Of a stretch of DNA of 64,000 bases, positions 58,933 to 64,000 are shown one piece after another. Within the stretch, counting starts at the first letter, position 1. Every line of letters begins with the position of its first letter. Under the pieces are notes generated by a model. That model ran no database searches. It was not told where the DNA came from and saw only the letters and a program-made list of their open reading frames with translations. Source of the DNA: Pseudonocardia sp. MH-G8 (GTDB taxonomy: Bacteria > Actinomycetota > Actinomycetes > Mycobacteriales > Pseudonocardiaceae); assembly GCF_002262885.1 (NCBI RefSeq), contig NZ_NKYF01000014.1:124001-188000 (forward strand), written 5' to 3'. The position numbers and the translations under genes were made by a program.

Positions 58933-59601
58933 GTGAAATGTGGAGCGCGGGTAGCCCTCGGCGTAGCCGGCGGCTACTTCCTCGGACGGACCAAGAAGAT
59001 GAAGCTCGCCCTGATGTTCGCCGGCATGGCGGCAGGCCAGAAGGCCGGCGGGCCGGGTGAGCTGTTGAAGGGTGGCACAAAGCTGCTGAGCTCCTCGCCC
59101 GAGCTCGCGAAGCTCACCGACGTGGTGCGTGGCCGGCTGCTGGAGGCGGGCAAGGGAGCCGCGATGGCGGTGGCCACCCGGCAGGTCGAATCGCTCACCG
59201 ACCGGGTCGGCAAGCGGGTGGAGTCGCTGGGCGACCTCGGCACGTCGCGTCGCGAGCCCGCGGACGACGAGCGCGCTCCGGCCGACGACCGCGCCGAGGA
59301 GCCCGAAGAGGACACTGCGGGGGCCGAGGACGCGGGCGACGTGGACGCCGACGACGAGGAGCCGGCACCGACCCGGCGTGCGGCGCGTGCACCGGCCGCG
59401 AAGGCGCCGTCCGGCGGTGGGGCCAAGGGCGGTGGGGGCAAGAACGCCTCGGCCACCGCGACCGTCCGGCGGGCCGGCACGGCGGCGGGTGGCGGGGGGC
59501 GTACCGCGGGCAAGGCCGCGGCGGGCACGGCGGGAAAGACCGCTGCGGCCCGCAAGCCCGCTCGCGCCACGCGCACCCGCAGGGGTGAGGGCAATGGCTG
59601 A
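58933..59601 (+). CDS. gas vesicle cluster accessory protein with Lys/Ala-rich tail (GvpY-like position)
   Basis: 222-residue protein. The N-terminus is a glycine-rich, hydrophobic helix (VALGVAGGYFLGRTKKMKLA, then LMFAGMAAGQKAGG), then a helical middle (LAKLTDVVRGRLLEAGKGAA, QVESLTDRVGKRVESL), an acidic stretch (about 115-150) and a basic Ala/Lys/Arg/Gly low-complexity tail to the end. It sits where actinomycete clusters carry the uncharacterised gvpY, and relatives are often mislabelled DNA primase; no primase motif exists here. GTG 58933 follows GGAGGAGCAGCA. It overlaps the SRPBCC gene by eight bases. Role unknown, possibly vesicle-surface or nucleoid binding. Confidence 0.65.
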   Translation: MKCGARVALGVAGGYFLGRTKKMKLALMFAGMAAGQKAGGPGELLKGGTKLLSSSPELAKLTDVVRGRLLEAGKGAAMAVATRQVESLTDRVGKRVESLGDLGTSRREPADDERAPADDRAEEPEEDTAGAEDAGDVDADDEEPAPTRRAARAPAAKAPSGGGAKGGGGKNASATATVRRAGTAAGGGGRTAGKAAAGTAGKTAAARKPARATRTRRGEGNG

Positions 59602-60826
59602 CGGAGGAGCGACGGAGAAGCTCAAGGACGCGGTGCCCACCGACGCGCTGCGCGATGCGGGCCAGCGGCTGCTGGGGCTGCTCGTCCAGCGGGCCGCCGA
59701 GGCCGCGACGGACCGGGTCACCTCGCTGTCCGACCGGCTCACCGGCGTGGCCGAGAACGGGGGCGAGGGCCTGCGGGAGGCGCTGAACCCCGATGGTGAC
59801 CGGCGGGACGGGGACGACGACGGCGACTCGTCGCCAGGCCTGCTGAGCCGCGGGTTCGGCGCCGTCAAGGACAAGGTGAAGGACGTGTTCGGAGGCGGCG
59901 GAGGCGGTGGTGGCTCCGGCGGCGGCAAGAAGCTGAAGGTCACCGTCATCAGCGAGGACCTCGACGTGGGGCTGCCGCTGCGCACCACCTACGACCTGTG
60001 GACGCAGTTCTCCGACTTCCCCACCTTCATGAAGAAGGTCGGGAGCGTCGAACAGGCCAGCGACGAGAAGCTGAACTGGAAGGCCCAGGTCGTGTGGTCG
60101 CACCGCACCTGGGAGGCCACGATCGTCGAGCAGGTGCCCGACTCGCACATCGTGTGGCGGTCGAAGGGCGCCAAGGGGCACGTGGACGGGGCGGTGACCT
60201 TCACCGGTCTCGGACCCAACCTCACCCGCGTGCTGCTGGTCCTCGAGTACCACCCGCAGGGCCTGTTCGAGCGCACCGGCAACCTCTGGCGCGCGCAGGG
60301 CAGGCGCGCTCGGCTGGAGTTCCAGCACTTCCGCCGGCACGCGATGAGCAACGTGCTCATGCACCAGGACGAGGTCGAGGGCTGGCGCGGCGAGATCCAC
60401 GACAGCGAGGTCGTGAAGACCCACGAGGAGGCCCTCGAGGAGGAGCAGCGCGCCCAGCAGGAGTCCGAGGACGAGTCCGGTGAGGAGGCCTACGGCGAGG
60501 ACCAGGACGAGGACCAGGACCAGGACGGGTTCGAGGACGACGACGAGTACGCCGCGGAGGAGGGCGAGCCGGTCGACGAGGACCCGGTCGACGAGGACTA
60601 CGCCGACGAGGCCGATACCGACGAGGCCGATACCGACGAGGCCGATACCGACGAGGCCGATACCGACGAGGCCGATACCGACGAGGACTACGCGGACGAG
60701 GACTACGCGGACGAGGACTACGCGGACGAGGACTACGCCGACGAGGCGGACGAGGAAGCCGATGCCGAGCCCGAGGACCGGGAACCGGTGACGGCGTCGA
60801 GATCACGACGGGGCGGTGACGCATGA
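59594..60826 (+). CDS. SRPBCC (polyketide cyclase-like) gas vesicle accessory protein with acidic repeat tail (GvpZ-like position)
   Basis: 410-residue protein: helical N-terminus (DALRDAGQRLLGLLVQRAAE), Gly linker, then an SRPBCC/Bet v1-type domain about residues 118-265 (LPLRTTYDLWTQFSDFPTFM, KLNWKAQVVWSHRTWEATIV, GAVTFTGLGPNLTRVLLVLE), then a strongly acidic, disordered tail with ten 5-residue repeats (five DEADT, others DEDYA). The repeats are nearly identical in DNA. This gene type occupies the gvpZ place in Streptomyces-like clusters. Its function is not known; the SRPBCC pocket could bind a lipid or steer vesicle assembly. The 3' end overlaps gvpA (ATGA). Confidence 0.8.
   Translation: MADGGATEKLKDAVPTDALRDAGQRLLGLLVQRAAEAATDRVTSLSDRLTGVAENGGEGLREALNPDGDRRDGDDDGDSSPGLLSRGFGAVKDKVKDVFGGGGGGGGSGGGKKLKVTVISEDLDVGLPLRTTYDLWTQFSDFPTFMKKVGSVEQASDEKLNWKAQVVWSHRTWEATIVEQVPDSHIVWRSKGAKGHVDGAVTFTGLGPNLTRVLLVLEYHPQGLFERTGNLWRAQGRRARLEFQHFRRHAMSNVLMHQDEVEGWRGEIHDSEVVKTHEEALEEEQRAQQESEDESGEEAYGEDQDEDQDQDGFEDDDEYAAEEGEPVDEDPVDEDYADEADTDEADTDEADTDEADTDEADTDEDYADEDYADEDYADEDYADEADEEADAEPEDREPVTASRSRRGGDA
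60590..60739 (+). repeat. 15 bp in-frame tandem repeat, ten units
   Basis: One GACGAGGACTACGCC (60590), five identical GACGAGGCCGATACC (60605-60679), then three GACGAGGACTACGCG and a last variant (60680-60739). Identical synonymous positions mean recent expansion by slippage; the number of units is likely to vary among strains and encodes the DEADT/DEDYA tail. Confidence 0.85.
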
Positions 60827-61269
60827 CAGTGGCAACCCAGCGACAGGGCGGCGGCGGCGGAGGGTACGTCGAACGTGGCGGTGGTGGTGGCTCCGGGAGC
60901 CTCGCCGACGTCGTCGAGCTCATCCTGGACAAGGGCCTGGTCATCGACGTCTTCGTGCGGGTCTCCCTGGTCGGGATCGAGATCCTGACCATCGACGCGC
61001 GGATCGTGGTGGCGAGCGTCGACACGTTCCTGCGCTTCGCGGAGGCGACCAACCGCCTGGACCTGTACGGGAAGGGCAAGGGCGGAACGGACCTGCCCGG
61101 GCTCATGCAGGGGATGACCGAGGGCGGCGCCAAGGGCAAGACGTCGGGCATGCTCGACGCGGCCGTCGACAAGGTCGACGAGGTGCTGACCAAGGGCCGG
61201 GAGGGCCGGGAGCGCGAGGAGGCGCCGCGCCGTCGTCCGCAGCGCCGGGAGCGGGAGCGCGAGGAATGA
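60823..61269 (+). CDS. gvpA: gas vesicle structural protein GvpA
   Basis: 148-residue vesicle shell protein of the GvpA/GvpJ family. The conserved core is LADVVELILDKGLVIDVFVR followed by LVGIEILTIDARIVVASVDT, the amphipathic strand-turn-strand and helix that builds the ribs. It has a Gly-rich N-terminal extension of about 25 residues and a basic C-terminal tail (about residues 110-148), so it is longer than the roughly 70-residue minimal GvpA; such extensions occur in actinobacterial copies. It precedes gvpF and overlaps it by ATGA. Of the three GvpA-type genes here it is the closest to the structural form. Confidence 0.9.
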   Translation: MTVATQRQGGGGGGYVERGGGGGSGSLADVVELILDKGLVIDVFVRVSLVGIEILTIDARIVVASVDTFLRFAEATNRLDLYGKGKGGTDLPGLMQGMTEGGAKGKTSGMLDAAVDKVDEVLTKGREGREREEAPRRRPQRREREREE

Positions 61270-62003
61270 CCGCCACCTACGTCTACGGGCTGGTCGGCGC
61301 GGGCGCGCAGCTGCCCGACGACCTGACCGGCCTGGGCCCGTCGGGGAAGGTGTCCACGATCGTCCACCGCGACGTCGCGGCGATCGTCGGCGACGTGCCG
61401 GCCGACCGGCCGCTGGGCACCCGCGACGACCTGCTCGCCCACGAGGCCGTGGTGGACACCGTCGCGTCGAGCACCGCGGTGCTCCCGATGCGCTTCCCGG
61501 CCGTGGTCGAGGAGGAGGGTGTGGTGGAGGAGCTGCTCGCGCCCCACCACGACCGCTTCGTGACCGCGCTGGGCGAGCTCGAGGGGCGCGTGCAGTACAC
61601 GCTCAAGGGCCGCTACGAGCAGGACGTGGTGCTGCGCGAGGTGCTCGAGGCCGACCCGGAGATCCGGCAGCTGCAGGCGGAGGTCCGCGACCTGCCCGAG
61701 GACGCCACCTACCACCAGCGGCTCCGGCTGGGCGAGCTCGTGGTCGGGGCGCTCGAGGAGCGGCGCGACACCGAGGCGGAGCAGCTGGTGACGCGGCTGG
61801 AGCCGTACGCGGTCGGGGTCGTCGAGCACCATCCGGGCCAACCCGACGACGTCGTGCACGCGGCCTTCCTGGTGGAGCGCGAGCGCGCGCAGGAGTTCGA
61901 GGACGCGGTCGAGGAGCAGGGAGAACAGCTGCACGGGCGGGCGCGGCTGCGGCTGCTCGGTCCGCTCGCGCCGTACGACTTCGTCCCCGGGGACGAGCAG
62001 TAG
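61266..62003 (+). CDS. gvpF: gas vesicle protein GvpF
   Basis: 245-residue member of the GvpF/GvpL family, needed at the initiation of vesicle assembly and known to contact GvpA. Features: YVYGLVGAGAQLPDDLTGL, STIVHRDVAAIVGDVP, AVVDTVASSTAVLPMRFPAV, the GRVQYTLKGRYEQDVVLREV beta-turn region and the closing LRLLGPLAPYDFV motif. ATG 61266 overlaps gvpA and the TAG stop shares one base with the GTG of gvpG. A second, shorter relative lies downstream (gvpL). Confidence 0.9.
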   Translation: MTATYVYGLVGAGAQLPDDLTGLGPSGKVSTIVHRDVAAIVGDVPADRPLGTRDDLLAHEAVVDTVASSTAVLPMRFPAVVEEEGVVEELLAPHHDRFVTALGELEGRVQYTLKGRYEQDVVLREVLEADPEIRQLQAEVRDLPEDATYHQRLRLGELVVGALEERRDTEAEQLVTRLEPYAVGVVEHHPGQPDDVVHAAFLVERERAQEFEDAVEEQGEQLHGRARLRLLGPLAPYDFVPGDEQ

Positions 62004-62236
62004 TGGGCTTGCTCTCGGGTCTGCTCGGCCTGCCGCTCGCCCCCGTGCGGGGCGTGATGTGGCTGGCCGAGCAGATCCACGACCACGCCGAGGAGCAGTA
62101 CTACGACCCGGTGCGCATCCGCGCGCACCTGGAACGGGTCGACGAGGCGCGGCGGGCGGGCGAGGTCTCCGAGGAGGAGGCGGCCGAGCTGGAGAACGAG
62201 TTGCTGCAGCGGCTGATGGTGCGTCGGCAGCAGTGA
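62003..62236 (+). CDS. gvpG: gas vesicle protein GvpG
   Basis: 77-residue helical protein: short hydrophobic start LLSGLLGLPLAPVRGVMWLA, then charged helices (EQIHDHAEEQYYDPVRIRAH, EVSEEEAAELENELLQRLM). This is the typical GvpG pattern and length; GvpG acts with GvpF/L in early assembly. GTG 62003 shares a base with the gvpF stop. Confidence 0.88.
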   Translation: MGLLSGLLGLPLAPVRGVMWLAEQIHDHAEEQYYDPVRIRAHLERVDEARRAGEVSEEEAAELENELLQRLMVRRQQ

Positions 62237-62251
62237 CCGGGAAGGAGCCGG

Positions 62252-62608
62252 ATGGCTGACGAGGAGCAGGTGGCCGACCAGGAGCAGGAGAAACCCCGCC
62301 GTCCGCGGCGGGCGCGCCCCAGCGCAGGCACGGGGTCCGACGGGCTGGTGCCGGCCGCGGTCGCGGCGCGCCGGGCCGCGCAGCAGGTCGCGGACTTCAC
62401 CGGGCGCAGCCCCGAGTGCGTGATCTCGATCGAGCGGGCCGACGAGGGCTGGCAGGTCGGCGTGGAGGTCGTGGAGTCCACCCGCATCCCCGACACCCAG
62501 GACGTGCTCGCGATCTACGAGGTGTCCGTCGACCGCCACGGCGACCTCGTCTCCTACCGCCGCACCCGCCGCTACGCCCGTGGCCAGCTCGACGAGAGGT
62601 GCCGATGA
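62252..62608 (+). CDS. gvpO: gas vesicle protein GvpO
   Basis: 118-residue GvpO-family protein. A charged disordered start (about 35 residues) is followed by the conserved domain AAQQVADFTGRSPECVISIE, GWQVGVEVVESTRIPDTQDV, LAIYEVSVDRHGDLVSYRRT and a YARG end. GvpO affects gvp transcript or protein accumulation in haloarchaea; the mechanism in actinobacteria is unknown. ATG 62252 follows AAGGAGCC. In S. coelicolor-like clusters gvpO is first, whereas here it follows gvpG. It overlaps gvpJ by ATGA. Confidence 0.9.
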   Translation: MADEEQVADQEQEKPRRPRRARPSAGTGSDGLVPAAVAARRAAQQVADFTGRSPECVISIERADEGWQVGVEVVESTRIPDTQDVLAIYEVSVDRHGDLVSYRRTRRYARGQLDERCR

Positions 62609-62964
62609 CATCAGGTGGAATGCCCGTGCCCGGCCGTTCCCGCACGCCCGACCACCGCCAGGAGTCGACGAACCTCGCCGACATCCTGGAACGCGTCCTG
62701 GACAAGGGTGTCGTGATCGCCGGCGACATCCGGGTGAACCTGCTCGACATCGAGCTGCTGACGATCAAGATCAGGCTGCTCGTCGCGTCGGTGGACAAGG
62801 CGCGGGAGATGGGCATCGACTGGTGGGAGCACGACCCCACGCTCAGCTCCGGGCAGCGCGACCTTGCCGAGGAGAACCGGCAGCTGCGTGAACGCATCGA
62901 CGCGCTGGAGTCGGGCGGTGCTCCGGCCGTGGAGCAGGCAGAGCGGGAGGAACCAGGTGGCTGA
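62605..62964 (+). CDS. gvpJ: gas vesicle protein GvpJ (GvpA-like)
   Basis: 119-residue minor vesicle protein of the GvpA family. Core: LADILERVLDKGVVIAGDIR, VNLLDIELLTIKIRLLVASV, followed by a GIDWWEHDPTLSSG segment and a charged coiled-coil-like tail (LAEENRQLRERIDALE). The W-rich insert after the core and tail separate it from GvpA and are seen in GvpJ/M-like minor components of the tips. ATG 62605 overlaps gvpO; its stop overlaps the gvpL start by eight bases. Confidence 0.86.
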   Translation: MTSGGMPVPGRSRTPDHRQESTNLADILERVLDKGVVIAGDIRVNLLDIELLTIKIRLLVASVDKAREMGIDWWEHDPTLSSGQRDLAEENRQLRERIDALESGGAPAVEQAEREEPGG

Positions 62965-63715
62965 CACCGTCGTGTACGTCTACGCGGTCACCGACGCCGA
63001 CGCCCCCGAGTCGTCCGTCGGTACGGGCGTCGACGGCGCCCCCGTCCGCCGGATCGTCGCCGGGCCGCACGCCGCGGTCGTCGCATCGGTCGACGCCGTG
63101 CGGTTCGGCGAGGAGGCGTTGCGCCGCAGCCTGGAGGACCTGCAGTGGCTGGAGGCCACCGCGCGGGCGCACCACGCCGTGGTGGACGCGGCCGCGCAGG
63201 CCGGTCCGGTGGCGCCGGTCCGGCTCGCCACCATCTACCTCGACGACGAGCGCGTGCGCGGCCTGCTCGACGAGCGCGCGACGGCGTTCGCGGCGGCGCT
63301 CGACCGGATCCGCGGACGCGTCGAGTGGGGGGTGAAGGGCTACGCCGTGCCCTCGGACGCGCCGGTGGAGCCCGAGCCCGCCGACGGCGGTGGGCCGGGG
63401 CGGTCCTACCTCGCGCGCCGGCTCGCGGAGCGCAACCGGGCCGCGCGTGGCCAGGAGGAGGCGCTCGCCGCGGCCGAGGCGGTGCACCGCGCGCTCGCGG
63501 CCGTCACGCGGGCCGCCCGCCGGTACCCGCCGCAGGACCCGCGCCTGACCGGGCGCGAGGAGGAGATGGTGCTCAACGCCGCCTACCTCGTCGACGCCGA
63601 TGGCGCCGCGGACCTGCACCGCACCGTCGAGGAGCGGTCCGGCGCCGGGGTGCGCCTCGAGCTCACCGGCCCCTGGGCGCCGTACTCGTTCGCGACCCTG
63701 GAGGAGCAGCCGTGA
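62957..63715 (+). CDS. gvpL: gas vesicle protein GvpL (GvpF family)
   Basis: 252-residue GvpF/L-family assembly protein. Features: VVYVYAVTDADAPESSVGTG, AAVVASVDAVRFGEEALRRS, PVRLATIYLDDERVRGLLDE, RGRVEWGVKGYAVPS, and the terminal VRLELTGPWAPYSF motif that matches the C-terminus of gvpF here. A Pro/Gly linker occurs near residue 140. GTG 62957 overlaps gvpJ, with AGGAACC as ribosome site. It overlaps gvpS by GTGA. Confidence 0.9.
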   Translation: MADTVVYVYAVTDADAPESSVGTGVDGAPVRRIVAGPHAAVVASVDAVRFGEEALRRSLEDLQWLEATARAHHAVVDAAAQAGPVAPVRLATIYLDDERVRGLLDERATAFAAALDRIRGRVEWGVKGYAVPSDAPVEPEPADGGGPGRSYLARRLAERNRAARGQEEALAAAEAVHRALAAVTRAARRYPPQDPRLTGREEEMVLNAAYLVDADGAADLHRTVEERSGAGVRLELTGPWAPYSFATLEEQP

Positions 63716-63894
63716 CGCTCGCCCCCGACCGCGCCCCTGACCGCGAGGTGGCGCTGGTGGACCTGCTGGACCGGCTGCTGGCCGGCGGCGTCGTCATCAC
63801 CGGGGAGGTCACGATCTCGCTGGCCGAGGTCGACCTGGTGCACGTCTCGCTGCGCGCCCTGATCAGCTCCGTGCAGACGCTGGTGGAGCCGTGA
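63712..63894 (+). CDS. gvpS: gas vesicle protein GvpS (short GvpA-like)
   Basis: 60-residue protein with little more than the GvpA core: VALVDLLDRLLAGGVVITGE, VTISLAEVDLVHVSLRALIS. The charge distribution (no DxR after the second strand) and length match GvpS, the small GvpA-like protein before gvpK in actinomycete clusters, likely a minor shell or nucleating protein. GTG 63712 overlaps gvpL by GTGA, and its own stop overlaps gvpK by GTGA. Confidence 0.85.
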   Translation: MTLAPDRAPDREVALVDLLDRLLAGGVVITGEVTISLAEVDLVHVSLRALISSVQTLVEP

Positions 63895-64000
63895 CCGAGG
63901 TGCCGGAGCGGCTCGAGCTCGATCCCGACTCGGTGGGCCGCGGGCTGGGCAGGCTCGTCCTCACGCTCGTCGAGCTGATCCGCCAGCTCATGGAGCGCCA
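63891..64000 (+). CDS. gvpK: gas vesicle protein GvpK, 5' part only
   Basis: The window ends inside this gene. The 36 visible residues (VTEVPERLELDPDSVGRGLG, then RLVLTLVELIRQLMER) match the N-terminus of GvpK, including the conserved DPDSVGRGLGRLVLTLVELI stretch. GvpK is required for proper vesicle growth. GTG 63891 overlaps the gvpS stop. Confidence 0.88.
   Translation, partial: MTEVPERLELDPDSVGRGLGRLVLTLVELIRQLMER

Noticed and set aside
58933..59601. DNA primase call for the gas vesicle accessory gene
   Set aside because: Relatives carry that label, but no zinc finger or TOPRIM motif is present; the likeness is only in the low-complexity tail.

Overview
The window is very GC-rich, and almost every gene has strong third-position G/C bias. 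Many starts are GTG. Several genes look leaderless, with a TANNNT-like -10 box 6-8 bases before the start codon. Together with dgt/dnaG, MmyB-type and ECF41-type regulators and an actinomycete-style gas vesicle cluster, this points to a high-GC actinobacterium, probably of the Pseudonocardiaceae (Pseudonocardia-like). The genus is inference; there is no rRNA to confirm it. No tRNA, rRNA, transposase, integrase or CRISPR array was found.

Layout. (1) 1-6.2 kb: two CBS-domain membrane proteins on the minus strand, then xdhC-family, ydcF-family and dgt genes with overlapping ends, then a carboxymuconolactone decarboxylase-like gene abutting a convergent ECF41-type sigma factor, its likely regulator. 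(2) 7.2-9.7 kb: a truncated globin, a cytochrome P450 and a divergent TetR regulator. (3) 9.7-11.2 kb: a non-coding stretch full of hairpins, a roughly 240 bp inverted repeat pair and 71-72 bp tandem repeats. (4) 11.2-14.7 kb: a small membrane protein, dnaG, a conserved companion and a trans-aconitate methyltransferase-like gene. (5) 14.7-22.7 kb: small regulator/enzyme modules (TetR with a reductase and SnoaL-like protein; MmyB-like regulator with an SDR), RtcB, a secreted glycoside hydrolase-like protein and a lipoprotein polysaccharide deacetylase.

(6) 22.7-39.6 kb is the most coherent metabolic island. On the minus strand are RidA, an unusual PrpR_N-like regulator, a binding-protein ABC sugar transporter, two acetylxylan-esterase-like hydrolases, a SelA/DgaE-like PLP enzyme, a GH20 hexosaminidase and a LacI regulator, mostly joined by 4-base overlaps. 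Divergently on the plus strand are a clan-A glycoside hydrolase, an N-acyl-D-amino-acid deacylase and a D-threonine-aldolase-like PLP enzyme. Two LacI-type AACGTT sites lie in the divergent promoter region. I infer import and breakdown of an acylated amino-sugar or D-amino-acid glycoconjugate. (7) 39.6-52.3 kb: carbon-acid metabolism (SLC13 permease, tartrate-dehydrogenase-like enzyme, GlcD-like oxidase, FAH-family enzyme plus ketoglutarate-semialdehyde-type dehydrogenase under a GntR regulator), then an AbgT transporter, a secreted esterase, a creatininase-family protein and a second GntR regulator.

(8) 52.5-56.0 kb: a three-gene overlapping operon in which a receiver domain is fused to a thioredoxin-reductase-like flavoprotein, followed by a histidine kinase with a cyclic-nucleotide-binding-type sensor domain and an OsmC protein. 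It resembles a redox signalling module whose output is enzymatic rather than DNA binding. (9) 56.1-58.2 kb: a methyltransferase, a BtrH/C39-like protein and a decayed duplicate of the latter's 3' end. (10) 58.3-64 kb: a gas vesicle cluster (two companion genes, an SRPBCC protein with an acidic tandem-repeat tail, then gvpA, F, G, O, J, L, S and the start of gvpK), tightly overlapping and running off the right edge.
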